A stretch of 64,000 nt of DNA. Origin: Holothuria scabra. Lineage: Eukaryota; Echinodermata; Holothuroidea; Aspidochirotida; Holothuriidae. Numbering within the stretch: position 1 is the first letter of the stretch; each line of letters begins with the position of its first letter. The DNA is taken from NCBI GenBank assembly GCA_037179385.1, contig CM074189.1:19575020-19639019 (forward strand), in the 5' to 3' direction. Shown piece after piece: positions 10,736 through 22,039 of the stretch. The position numbers were made by a program, and so were the translations under genes. The notes below the pieces were generated by a model. That model saw only the letters and a program-made list of their open reading frames with translations, was not told where the DNA came from and ran no database searches.

Positions 10736-11944
10736 GCATTGTAAGGCAATGTACCCATAATACCCTAACACTATGAAATCATTGCGTAGATCATAAATTT
10801 ATACTCTGTACATTATTGAGTTCTGCACCTTGTCCAAGGCTACCATGCCTATTGACTTTATGTTACAATCTAATTGTACATAACCTTGCTATTGAATTGC
10901 CATTAAAGACATTATGTACTCTGGAATCTCCAAACAAGGTCAGTTGTCCAAGGAGACTGCAGTTGTGCATGAAATCTGCAATTGCCCAGGGGGACTGTAG
11001 CTGTGTATGAAATCTGCAATATCTTCATATTTTGATAACATTCAACATTTTCAAAGCAAACTTTTTCAAAAGATTGAAGTTATGATGGATGGCTGTTGAA
11101 ACAATATCTATGTTGCCGTATGAATCTGATTTCATTAGGGACTGTCTCCAATTCTTCCTGGGGTTTACTGACGGGCAAAACTACAAGCCATTGTTCAGCT
11201 TGTGGACTCTTCAGTGAACACAGCCCAGTCCACACACAGCTTAATGAGCTAGCAGGAGAGCTGTGACTTTTCACTAACAAAAGCTTTCCTTAGTTACTGC
11301 TTTGAGTGGCAGACTGGTATGGAAAGAAGTAGCTCTCCATTCATCATTGAATTCAGAGAAAGAGCTACACTGACTGAAACTGCATCCCAAATAAGGCATA
11401 GTTAATCAATAATCCATTGAAGGTTTTCTGAGCAGCTCCTTTTGTTACCATAACAAAAGGACATGACAACCATTGCTGAAAGATGAGCCTTTACTGTCCA
11501 CAAAGTCACTGAAGTGTAGTCTTAGGCCACTCCCCTTTTGCATATACTGTGGCTGTGAAGAGGAGAGCCAGCCACACACTTGATACACACTCTGAATAGA
11601 CCCATTGTTGTGCTCGCCCGCCAGTACCCATCAGTAGGATAAGTCTACAACCCCTTACCAGCGACCATGTCATTTTGCATACAGTAAGTGTGAACGAGGC
11701 CATCTGCATATGTAATTGCACTCTATATTTTCTTAAACTGGAACAGTCCTGATGCCATGACCAGACAAAAAGCAGTTTCATTGGGACCTATTATACCAGC
11801 ATGTCCCTGATTGCTGAATTTTTGTCCCTACTTCATATTATCATGTATCCCTAACATCCCAACCTTCCATCACCCTCTCCTTCCTCCCATCATGTCCTGA
11901 AAAGCTCTAAATTCCCACTTAGAGATTTTTATCTTCACACATAC

Positions 11945-12009
11945 CGCCATCTCCTTCTCTTCTTCAGGTGAAAGGTCAGCTTGCCAAGCTTCCTGTATTT
12001 TTTTACTCA
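11945..12009 (-). CDS. KMT2A: KMT2A/B-like H3K4 methyltransferase, exon 3
   Basis: A 65-bp exon, phase 1 in (acceptor TTATTTCTTAG) and phase 0 out (donor GTATGT). It encodes VSKKIQEAWQADLSPEEEKEMA, an acidic and probably helical segment. It is identified by exact phase continuity between exons 2 and 4, an open frame across the junctions and good splice sites, rather than by a known domain. Confidence 0.85.
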
Positions 12010-12034
12010 CTAAGAAATAAAGAGAAAGAAGAAA

Positions 12035-12611
12035 ACCATATTAAAAGAAGGGTTTGAGGTCAAAGCAGGATTTGGTGTGCTAGAGAGGTACTTATGCTAA
12101 GCATTTTGGTGAAATTTGCATCCAAATCCGATGTTTGCTTCTCACAATATGTACAAGTAAACTTGTCACATTTTCAGCAAAAGTTAACTTCAAACAAGCA
12201 CATTTGACATCATTTCCCCACGTTTAATAGCGTACTGTCTTTTGTTTTTCTTTGCACTTTTAGAGTCAATTTCCTCCTCAACAATCCCATATAACTAAAA
12301 TGTGATTGTATAAGTGGTATTAAAACTATACAAACTTTGCATCCCCCACTGCAAGGTCCTATTCCTATAACCTTCAAAGTCAACACAAGAGTCTAATAAA
12401 ACTGTGGGAAACAAAGCATTCCTTGTCAATGTGAGGAAGTGATATAAGCTCTGCTGCCCTCAAACTTACTTTGGAACACAAATCTACTGACTTTATTTAC
12501 TGACATCTCGAGAAAAACATGTCCGATTTGAATGGAACTTTCACCACGGTGTAGATTAAGTTCCTCTTTCACCTCTGAAAGTTAAATTTTTGCTTTAACT
12601 TCCCCTTTAAA
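12035..12611 (-). repeat. 0.55-kb dispersed repeat, copy 2 (inverted)
   Basis: Reverse-oriented partner of 4,009-4,566. The plus strand reads 'aaaagaagggtttgaggtca' at the left, 'gcattccttgtcaatgtgag' inside, and 'acttcccctttaaa' at the right. It starts only about 25 bp upstream of the exon 3 acceptor. Confidence 0.8.
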
Positions 12612-13235
12612 TATTTTTTTAAAGGGGAAGTTGTAAAGTAAAGGAGCTGAATGTGTTATGATGGTAATGTGCATCTGCAATCAAAAAGCTTTTAAGTCGT
12701 AGGGATAAGGTTGGGTTCTTTCACGTGCTACATGAAAGTCAAATGTGTTACAGCTTTCTATTCAAAATAAACAATTTCACTCCAGGGTTGGCACACATTC
12801 ACAATGACAGGATTTCATGACTTTCAAGGGCTTTGGCTGATATTTTCATGACCTTTAAAAACAATCGGATCCCACATTTATATCTTTCTTACATTATATT
12901 GTAAGTACAGGTAGTCCTAAAATCTCGCTGTCAAAGTGGTGTACCTCACTATCTAACCCTATAACCCTTCAAATCATAACATCAAAGAAACGTTAGATAA
13001 AGAGAATACTAATTCTGTCACCTGTCACAAGAAGAAGATAAACAGTGATTATTTTACAGAAATCGAGAATAATTATACATCATTCTTGCCTCTTTTATAA
13101 CATTTCTTTCCTTCCAAATTATTATGTATAGGCTAAATGATTACTCAAGCATGAATGACTTTAAGAAGAGAAACCCACAGATTACAAATTCATGAAGAAA
13201 ACTTTGAATATTTCAGAAGTTTGAAGTTGTTTTAA

Positions 13236-13449
13236 AGCCCAATTTCCAACCGACTGGTTCAAGTCCAGCTGGCCACAGCATTTTTTTCCAGTTGTGGCTC
13301 ACTGGCTTGTTTTCCCTACTCCATTACTTATGCTGAGCACCAAGCACAATGTCAGCAGGTTCCATAAAGTCTTAGCATTACTTGGCCAGGACTCAAACAC
13401 CAGACCTTCTTACTGCAAGTCTGATGCTATAACCACTTGACCATGGAGC
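13236..13449 (-). mobile_element. tRNA-derived SINE family, best full-length minus copy
   Basis: Head (minus strand) from 13,449: A-box-like TGGTCAAGTGG, then ATAGCATCAGACTTGCAGTA, then B-box-like GGTCTGGTGTTTGAGTCC. The body has the complements of 'gctgagcaccaagcacaatg' and 'tccagttgtggctcactggc'. The 3' end is the complement of 'ccaactggttcaagtccag'. The pol III boxes and tRNA-like layout mark it as a tRNA-derived SINE, not a functional tRNA. Confidence 0.88.
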
Positions 13450-13519
13450 ATGGCTAAGGCAGCTGCAGCCTATTTGATAAAGTTGCAGCTTATGGATTTG
13501 ATACTACACCTAAACCTAC

Positions 13520-15617
13520 CTGCATCTGGGACCCCTTTAATATCAGCTGGACTTAAAACTTTTCTCTGCCTCTTGCTATTACTCCCAGGGGTTGTCTCCC
13601 TCTGCTTTGTACCCTCTGGTGATGTGAGGCTAGATGATTCTTTCACTGGCGTTGTTTCAATTGACACGTTTTCCTCTTCCACCTTGGCAGTCTCATCCTT
13701 TGAGGTATCTGACTCTCCGTCTAACAGTCTCTTTCTTTTCCTTCGCTGTCGTGACTCTGCCACAGACAGCTTGGCTTTCTGCAGGATTTTGGTGGCCACT
13801 TGTTGGTTGTATGCTTCCTTCCTCCCTGCCCAAGATGGCTTTCCTTTCCCAACCCCTAGGGGTAGTTTCCCTTCTATGCCCCTATTGTCATACATTGACA
13901 TGCTAAAGGGAGGGACTGAATTGGATGGGGATTTTGAATGTATCACTTTCAATGAAACTTCACTCTCTTCATCTAAATTCAGCTCTAATTTGGGTACCTT
14001 GACCTTTGGTGTCCTTTGGTCTTTTGCTGCTTTGATCTTCTCAGGGGTGGTCAACTCAGCCCTTACTTGATCGAACTCGCCTTTTCCCTTTTGCGGGGGA
14101 GGAAATCGTGCAATTGTATGGGTCCTGTTTTTCCTTTGACCAGCAGATTTCAATCGCTTTCCCTGCAGTGGGAAACCTCCCCTCCCAGAGGGTAATGAGG
14201 GCACATCTGGAAGCTCTTTCTTTTTCCGCTCTCCTGATCGTGGGGTTGGCTTAGACAAACTACCCTTGACCTTGTTACTACTCTTCACAGGCACAATTTT
14301 CTTCGCCCTACTTTTTTGAATTTGAGGTCTGCTTTTAACTGCTGCACTCATTGCAGTGACGTTTTTTCCTTTCCGCACAACATCTGACAGAACTTTCTTC
14401 CTACCAACTACTTTCCTAACCCTGAGGGGGGCCTCTTTCACTGATTCTTCTTTTTTACTCTTTGTTTTCACTTTCTTAGGAGGTGAGTCTGAGTCAAATA
14501 CCAGCGTTTTCTTTACAGGCAATGTTTTCTCTGTGGAAAAGATCTCACTATCTGAAATTGGTGATGTAAAGTCAGAGCTTGCTGGCGAAACAGCCGCTGA
14601 TCTTGCCAGTGTTGCAAAATCAAGTCTTTGGAATTTTTTAGGTACCAAGTACACATCCTCTTCAATGAACCTTTTGCTTGGCTTGATGACCCTTGATGAC
14701 CTGGAACTCACCTTGGGTAAAACAAACTGAGCTTTACGCTTGACTTTCTCTTGATTTGAAGGTTCAGACTGTACTTCAAGACAATGGAAAGGTGCCTTGG
14801 CAGTTGATATGCCAGGCACTTCACCAAACACTGGAGCAGAACCAAAAAGATGACTTTTGAATTTGTTTAATCCCCTCGAGTTTGTGACCATGTCTGCCAA
14901 TTTGGCTGACTGCTTTACACTTCTCTTCCCACTGCGATGAAATACCCTTGTTGGCGTTGGTGATCTGTCCATTGTTTCCACAGGAGATTCTGCCTGGAGG
15001 AGTTTCAACTGCATCGAGTTTATTTTGTTCTCTTTAGCTTTTGCCAGAAGTTGCTTGGCTCGCTCTGTCTCAACCCTCTTTGTTTTAGGTATAACCTTCA
15101 ATGCAGGGAATTTTGGGGGTCTCCCTCTCTTTTTCGGAAGTAATGTTTCTCCGGTGACTTTCTTGGCAGTACTCTCTGTTTTCTTAATTTTATTTGACTC
15201 TTTGACTGGGACCTGCTTTAACTTTGTTTGAGGCCCTCTTTTCAGTCCTTTTTCAACCAGCACACCTCTCCTTCCTTTTTCACCCAGCCCACCTCTTCTT
15301 ATCTTGGTACTCCCCTTCACAAAGTTACCCTTCAACATGTCCCTGTATGTAAATGGCAGAAGTCTCCTGCCGCCCGTCGGCAACAGTTTAGTTTTCTTGA
15401 TGGCGCTGCCTTTGATTTTATGCAGGTCATTTCTGTATATATTCTTGAACTGTTGCGTCGAGAGAGTTTTCATCCTACAGGGAGGTCTCTTTTCACTGAC
15501 CTCTTGACCCTTATACTCCATCCTAGAAGATCCAGGGTCAAAGCTGAAACATCCATGGACCCCTGGAAATACTTGGGTCCCAATCTGGTCAAGTGAAAAT
15601 CCAAGGAATTCATCGTC
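13520..15617 (-). CDS. KMT2A: KMT2A/B-like H3K4 methyltransferase, exon 2 (large N-terminal exon)
   Basis: A 2,098-bp exon encoding about residues 57-755, phase 0 in (acceptor TTCATTACAG) and phase 1 out (donor GTAGGT). The first residues, DDEFLGFSLDQ, match the EDEQFLGFGSDEE segment of MLL1 that takes part in LEDGF binding. An AT-hook core KKRGRPPKF lies near residue 220. The block RSSRVIKPSKRFIEED resembles a conserved basic motif of vertebrate MLL. The rest is highly basic, low in hydrophobics and presumably disordered, rich in KKxK and SP sites. A large second exon of this kind is typical of KMT2A/B. Open frames on the opposite strand here are shadows. Confidence 0.95.
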
Positions 15618-16134
15618 CTGTAATGAAGAAAACAAAAGATGTAGGAATTCCTCATTCATCTCAGCTTCTTGGTACTAAGCTGCTACAATAAAACACATCA
15701 ATTGTTTAAAATGAATTCCTTAGAAACATTAAATCAGTCTTCCACAGTTAATTTTGCTGAAGTATCCCATGCAGGAGTTCATGTTGGTCTGATTAGCCAG
15801 TAATCCGCAGGCTCACTCAAATCATTTCTACGGTAGTTTCAACTATCCCTCAAGTACTGTATTGTTGTGGCCCTCCCCAAAGCTCTTTTCCTTCAAAAAG
15901 TGGCCCACAAACCACCATTGAGTATGGCAGTATGCCTCATTTAAATAAACACAGTAGAATCAAAACTATGGAGACTATCCCCTTACAACCTATGGGCAAC
16001 AGTTCTTGAAAAAGAAACTTGTAGTTATGCTATGTGGTAGACATTTGTGCAACACAAATGCTGTCCAGGGATTCCTCCAGAAACACAAAAAAGTGGGATT
16101 AATTACTGCTTAACCCCAAGTCTAAATTGAGGCA

Positions 16135-16280
16135 GTCCCAGGCTTTGAGTTTTGAAAATTTGGGGCCAGCTGCATATAGCACTCCTCAAAAAATTGAGGT
16201 GTGCAGTAGATGAGCTAAAAATCACACCCCTTGAAACATCTTCAGTAAGTCAGTGATTTGCGGCAGTGGGTGAGAACAAG
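16135..16280 (+). repeat. dispersed repeat, same family as 3,106-3,290
   Basis: Same order of words as the 3.1 kb copy, starting 'ccaggctttgagtttt'. Located in KMT2 intron 1, same orientation. Confidence 0.6.
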
Positions 16281-16844
16281 TATAGTATCTGATATCCCAG
16301 ATTTACAGCCTTTGAGTTGATCCTTCAACACACCAATTAAATTATAAATGTTTTAATTGTTTAATATCTTCAGGATCAGGCTTAACATTATTTGTAAGTT
16401 GCACAGAATAATTTAGTACAAAAATTTTCAAAGCACTTTTTCTATACAATTTCCATTTTGTGTAGCAATTTTCAGAATTTGCATAGCAATTTTTGCTGTC
16501 ATAATTTTCTTCTTCTATGCAGTACTACTGTTTGATTCATGCCCAGTACCACTTCCCTGCTATGATACAGTGTTACAGTAAGTTATTGTGCCAGACCTTG
16601 CACTATCCTAACATGTTTGTATATAATCAAACTATTTGCAAAATTTTTTAAGCCCAAAGTTTCCTTAAACATATGGCAAAGAGAGCAAAATATTTTCCCC
16701 ATATTTTCTGTGTCCCACATTTCCTAAAAGTGGAGAGTGCTAGATTGTTGCCACTGAATGAGACAGCCATCTTGCTACGCCAACACTCACACGTACGGAA
16801 GCATCAATAAAACTTGCAGTACGTCTTAGTAGCCAAGGTTGTTC

Positions 16845-17185
16845 ATAGCTTAGTTAGCTAGTTAGAACCCTTTTGGTTCAAGTCGAGCTGGCCACGGCCT
16901 TTTTTCCAGTTGTGGCTCACTGGCTTGTTTTCCCTACTCCATTGCTCATGCAGAGCATCACGCACAATGGCAGTAGGTTCCTTTCTTACAGTCTTTGGTA
17001 TGACTCGACCTGGGAAGCTGACCTAGCCCAGCTAAAAATGTACCATGCTTTACCATGGTTTACCATGGTAAACCATGAAAAATCTGTAGTATTTCCATGG
17101 TAAACCATGGATTACCACGGTACATTTTTAGCTGGGCTGGGCCTTCTGCGTGAGAGGCAGATGCTCCACCATTAGACAAAACACT
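16845..17185 (-). mobile_element. tRNA-derived SINE family, full-length copy split by a fold-back element
   Basis: The 3' end begins at about 16,850 ('tagttagaacccttttggtt') and the body runs to about 17,025. The tRNA-like head resumes at 17,137-17,180, where the minus strand reads GTCTAATGGTGGAGCATCTG then CCTCTCACGCAGAAGGCCC, a tRNA-like anticodon-arm region. The gap is filled by the 110-bp inverted repeat at 17,026-17,137. Confidence 0.85.
17026..17137. mobile_element. fold-back MITE with CCCAGCTAAAAATG ends
   Basis: Nearly perfect inverted repeat. The left arm GCCCAGCTAAAAATGTACCA mirrors the right arm ending TACATTTTTAGCTGGGC, with further ACCATGGTTTACC palindromes inside. It interrupts the head of the SINE at 16,845-17,185. 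The outer CCCAGCTAA is shared with the ends of the 11-kb element at 32,986-44,073. Confidence 0.88.
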
Positions 17186-17653
17186 CAGTTAGGTTGTTCA
17201 TAGCATGTTGTTTCTTTCTTAAGTTCAGGTTGTTCATATCATATAAGAGATGTGTCAGTGTGGCTGCTACATAATTGCACACCTAACATTAGCCTGCTGT
17301 ATCAGTATTGGTGGCTTAGGCTGTTACACAGTGTTATTAGCGTTGTCTTTATGTAGTCTATCCTTATTTAAGTTTTTATAGCTACTTTCATTGTTTATAC
17401 TCACATTTTTACCTCAAGATTCTAGTTAGATTATCTCGCATTAAGACTGGCTGCATTTGCAACTTCCTGCGTCTTTGATACATGCGCAAATCAGTGTGGG
17501 ACACTTTTCTGTCCTATTACATCGGCGGGCTTAGTGTATACTGCATTCACAGTGCGTGTCGCATTGTTATCATTGTTGTGAAATCTCTATGATGTCATAC
17601 TGACTCTTTGTGTGACGTCACAGGGCTTTCCCAGGGATTCCCTGTGCTTGGTA

Positions 17654-18818
17654 GGGTTGTCGCACTAAAAATACGACCACGCGAAAAATATCAAACTTCA
17701 AGAATTTGACTGATTCACATTGTTGAGTACCCCTTTCTAAGCAACCATACCAAATTTTACCAAAATCTGACCAGTACTTTTCAAAATATAGCCAATTTTA
17801 TGTCTTCATAATCCTTACGATTTCTCCAAATGGCCGTATGCTTCAGTGTTATGTTCTGCCTGCAAAAATTGGTCAAAAACAACATCGTAACTGCTCACTC
17901 AGATGCTTGATTATTCATCACTGTGTTATGTACGCCAGATGTGCTGGCGTGAAGATGCAACGTAACTGGGCAAGACACTCAGTGATCACGCGTCCGTGTC
18001 ATGATGGCTTGCATTCTGTGTACGTACCATGCATTAACAAGTCGCACATAGCCTGCTTACACACAGTCTACGCTTATAGCAATCCGTACACGTGCTTACC
18101 CACGCGTACACAAGTATGTGATTTACTAGCCGTACTTTGGTATGGCACGTACAGGTATATACAATGCAGTACTGTATGTAAGCATATTGGCAGGAAATCC
18201 CTTGTTGCTAAGCTGAACAATGGGCTCATACATAAACATACCAATGTCGGCTCAGTACAAAAGATGTAGGCGGGGATCAATGGGCTCTTTCATTTAAATC
18301 GAGCGTGCATCAAGGCTGAACAAAAGATCATTTTTTTTCTTCGGAAATGGAAAGATCATAAAAACACCACAAAATGATACCTAGAAGCAATTGCGGATTT
18401 TTCTGGAACCCATTGTATTCATGTCACCAATGTTTTAAGCCCAAAAATGGTAAAGTAATATTATTTTGGGCAATCGCTTCTCTCCATTATAATGTAGAGA
18501 TCCTTTTCTTCTTTCTGATGATATATGGGTTGTAGGGGTCAAAGGTTCAGCCCCAATGCACGATCAAGTCAAAAAAGGCTATGTGTGGCATTTTATGTGG
18601 GATCATTAGAAACTGTAACATATTTTATCTTCTTTTTTTTAAAGCTTATTTGGTGAAATGTTACAGTAGAAATATGTCTTAGGTGTACAAATGTTACAGT
18701 GTAGGCAAAGTTTTGACAATTTTGAGTGTCGTAAATTACATTTTAGCGACTGCATGTTTGGGTGTGAGTAGTTCCGCAAAAAATTTTGGAGAAAAATTCT
18801 ATGCGCCTGCGACAACCC
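17654..18818. mobile_element. 1.17-kb TA-flanked non-autonomous DNA element
   Basis: Terminal inverted repeat GGGTTGTCGCA on the left and TGCGACAACCC-type right end (GCGACAACCC), each flanked by TA (17,652-53 and 18,819-20). The inner sequence has no transposase; the 143-codon frame inside shows no known domain. The TA target duplication suggests a Tc1/mariner-like or other TA-inserting transposase. Located in KMT2 intron 1. Confidence 0.65.
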
Positions 18819-18894
18819 TAATAACTTATTATTTATTATTAAGTGAAGCGTATAAATGAATTTTGTTTGGAAAATGTTATATTGAATGATTGTT

Positions 18895-19495
18895 TGCAAT
18901 TGATTACACATTTTGAAGCAGTTGTAATCGCAATCGATTACTTTTGTGAAAATCACAAAGTGATTGCAATCGTAATCGGTTACAATGGCAAAGTAATCGC
19001 AATCGTGGTTTCATTTTTGATTACATTAAATTGAATTGAACAAAGAAGTAAAGTTACTAAACAATTTTTTCAGTTCTTGGTTCTTCTGTTGGAATGACAA
19101 AATTTAATTGTCCCTCTGTCTTGGATGTTCCAGTTTAAAGTGACTGAGAAGTGCATGGGTTCAATAATCTCTACTTTGGGAGGACTTGGATCTTTTCGGG
19201 CTTATCTAAAGCAATATCCATGGCCGTTTTTCCAGTTGTGGGCACTGGCTGGTTTTGCCTACTACATTGTTTATGTGGAAAGAAATGTAATTACGATTGC
19301 AATCATGATTACATTGCAATGTAATAGCAATCGTAATCAATTACTTTCAATTTTAGCTGTAATCATAATCGCAATCGTAAACTATGAAGTAATCCCAATC
19401 CTAATCAATTACTTTCAATTTTAGCTGTAATCGTAATCATAATCGCAATCGTAAACTATGAAGAAATCGCAATCGTAATCGATTACGTTAAGATG
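18895..19495. repeat. AATCGTAATCGATTAC-rich repeat region
   Basis: Dense imperfect repeats of 'gtaatcgcaatcg' and 'atcgattac', in both orientations, in two blocks (about 18,900-19,025 and 19,280-19,495). Between the blocks lie a SINE fragment and unrelated sequence. The second block has an internal duplication: 'caattactttcaattttagc' occurs twice, about 80 bp apart. Confidence 0.8.
19215..19278 (-). mobile_element. tRNA-derived SINE family, short fragment
   Basis: 'ccatggccgtttttccagtt' and 'ggctggttttgcctactaca' match the middle of the SINE body. It lies between the two AATCG-rich blocks. Confidence 0.6.
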
Positions 19496-20318
19496 TAACC
19501 GCCCCAAGCCTGGCACAATGATAGTACAGTAATCTCCTATACATGTACTCACGTGCAGACATGTGATTATTTAAGTTAATATTTTTGCTTTACAAGTCTA
19601 AAGACATTATTCAGCCACCGTTCATACATTTAAAAGGATTAAACTTTAATCCCCACAGCCTGCAATCAAATCCTTTACTTCTTATATCCACGCTAATTCT
19701 ATTCAAAGATCTTACTTTCTGAAGCCTTCTTTGCAATTCCATTCAATCTATTCAACAAACTGTTTTGGTAGTTGCAATGACAACAATTCCTTTTATTCCA
19801 TAGATTTTTAAAAACTTCCTTTCCGCCACAAACCTGTGGCGGAATGGTATGGCGGAATGTAGCAATGGCGGAATGACACTGTATTCACACACGGCCCTGT
19901 TCAAGGACTAAGTGTTGGTCAGCCTATAGCCTACTAGCAGAAGCACCGTGCACCTTTAAATAATTTGGCTTTGAGCCTAACCTCGCCTTGGCTTAGTTAC
20001 AGCAACACAAAACAATGCCACGGGAAACTGCTTGGATTTGTAGGCTAACTGGAGTGATGGTACTCTGTCAGGAAGTCAGCCTAGGTCCTAGGCAAGAGGC
20101 CTTACATCACACTACCTGTAACGCATGATTTCTTCTTTTTTTATATGTTTGTGCATTTACCTTAATGGCTGCAAGCGCCAAGCAGTCACACTTAGCCTTA
20201 TGTTTAACAGTTAGGCTAGCCTAGCCTAGGCCTAACTTAGGCCAGGCTAAGTTATCCTTGGAATAAGAGAAAGACATTGGCCTAACGTTACACGAACTTA
20301 ACTAGGCCTAGTTAATAC

Positions 20319-20486
20319 CTCGTCCGAGTCTCCAAACAAATCGTAAAAGCTCTGAAAATTTTTCTGGATCGTAGCAATTTGTTCAAAGAATCTGTGGCTT
20401 TCATTCCGTGAATCTTCTGGGATGTAATGGACGAGAGATCTTCCATATCTTTGCCCCGGTCTGCCGGGAAAGCACAGTCGCGCCAT
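20319..20486 (-). CDS. KMT2A: KMT2A/B-like H3K4 methyltransferase, exon 1 (menin-binding N-terminus)
   Basis: Fifty-six codons from ATG at 20,486 to a phase-0 donor GTATTA. The start is chosen because the context is strong (A at -3, G at +4) and because MARLCFPGRPG aligns with the N-terminal menin-binding motif RWRFPARPG of vertebrate MLL1: Arg, Phe, Pro, Arg, Pro and Gly are all kept. An in-frame ATG ten... codons or fewer upstream (20,501) has poor context. The exon ends NFQSFYDLFGDSDE, which matches the RRFRAVFGESG segment; together with DDEFLGF in exon 2 it rebuilds the LEDGF-binding region. A long intron (4.7 kb) follows. Confidence 0.92.
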
Positions 20487-21275
20487 ATTATTGCATTTCA
20501 TTCGTACTACCCACAATTTAGTTCATGCACCGTGCTATATGATGTTATGTTGTATATCCTATATGCCTAATACAGTACTTGCGCATAATAATATGTGATT
20601 TAGTGACTGCACAGCACTAATGCTGGGGAATGCTTTACTGTACTGTTCTGTATTACTCCATAGTGAAGGAAGGTTTCAGCATTGACATTCTCGGGTTGTG
20701 CAGATCAAGTACGTGATTTCTAGCGCGCGTAATAAAATTATAGCTTTCTGAGAAAATATCCGCCATAGTCTGGAGAAAAATGACTTAGGACAAAACATCA
20801 ACACAAATATGTCTACTTGTGGTTTAATTCTGTTCAGCTCTAATACTTTTATTAGTGATTAAGGGGAACTATTTCGTTAAAGTCTGTCTGGAGAAAGAAA
20901 ATATCGCAACCCCGCGAATTATACGTCACGAAAATATCGAAAGGTAATTGGTCAATTATGTACAAAGCACACTGTAATCACCGCAATGGCTGCCGCCGTA
21001 ACCTGAATCGAAACGAAATTACAATTAGACTTGGGTACGCGAATCATGGACTAAAGAGGCTCTAGTTAGAGTGCGAATAAGTAAATGGAAGAAATCCGCA
21101 GTCGATTTCAAGATGCATGTGTTACCGGCAACATCCCTACAGTTATCCGTTCGTTGCATTCCCCATCATAGGTAGGCTTTCCAGTATATATACCTAGTAG
21201 CAGTATATAGTAGTTTAACTAGCCAAGCAGAGTGCAACAAGGCGATTAGTTCGATCTCTCTTATTTCATGTTATT

Positions 21276-21461
21276 TCATCTGAATTGCCTTGAAGAAATT
21301 GTGTCCTTTATTTGTTTGTTCTTGTACTTTCTCGTCATGGTGTTGAGTTCAGTGCCCAATGCGACGTAGCACTGAGTGCAAGGCTGAACACCACGAGCAC
21401 AGGATCGAATTACGCTGAACGACCGACCACAGCATTTACAAATTGACCCTTTTACTTGCAA
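21276..21461 (-). CDS. short Cys-rich open frame, possible lone exon
   Basis: Encodes about 60 residues with CKCCGRSF, then a Cys and PCTQC, i.e. several paired cysteines, followed by a basic tail (RKYKNKQIKD) and stop. The first codon of the frame is TTG, not ATG. It could be a small zinc-binding exon or chance. No partner exons were found and no family is recognised. Confidence 0.2.
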   Translation of the reverse strand: MQVKGSICKCCGRSFSVIRSCARGVQPCTQCYVALGTELNTMTRKYKNKQIKDTISSRQFR

Positions 21462-22039
21462 AAAAATGCTGTAGCTTTACCGTGAGCAAAGATCGCCAGA
21501 ACAATCGTATTCCGTAAACGATTGTTTCTGGCAAAAGAGTTTCTCAAAAGGCAACTTCTAGTATAAGCGTTAAAAAATTGGTACACGAACGAAGCCATTG
21601 TTTTTTCACTCAAAAAATATGAAGTGCGTCCTCTTTTACGCTGTCAATTCTCAAACGTACACACCCGAGTTGGTTCATGATTCGAATCCAATTAAAGCCG
21701 TCGTGGAGTAGGTCTATCCGATGTCCGGGTCGGGGTCCAGTGCTCCCAGGTTAGATATTCCCGCTTTCGTATGTTTAAAGTTGGCGATGATTGTAAGGTT
21801 CGTTTATACCAGAGTTCGATGTCCCTCTAGATGTCGACGTTCATCAGCCTTCGGGAACATTAATCTTGGTTTGATTTTTTCACCAGGGCCGGGGGCACTG
21901 GGGCGGGGGCACAGACTTCTTATAGGGAGAACAACATATACCTCAGGGATAACTATTGTGAGACTCAGGGGCGCAAATCTCTGTTTGAGAGTGGGGGGCG
22001 AAAATGCTTATGATGTGCCCATGAGTATTAAACTGTCCA

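Noticed and set aside
13383..13449. Functional tRNA gene on the minus strand
   Set aside because: A- and B-box-like motifs are degenerate and no closed acceptor stem is seen; it is the head of a SINE.
13450..15596. Several plus-strand open frames of 67-206 codons
   Set aside because: They lie antisense to KMT2 exon 2 and reflect its codon bias (Ser/Phe/Leu-rich shadows); no domain or splice logic.
17838..18269. 143-codon plus frame
   Set aside because: Lies inside a TA-flanked non-coding element in KMT2 intron 1, antisense to the gene, with no recognisable domain.
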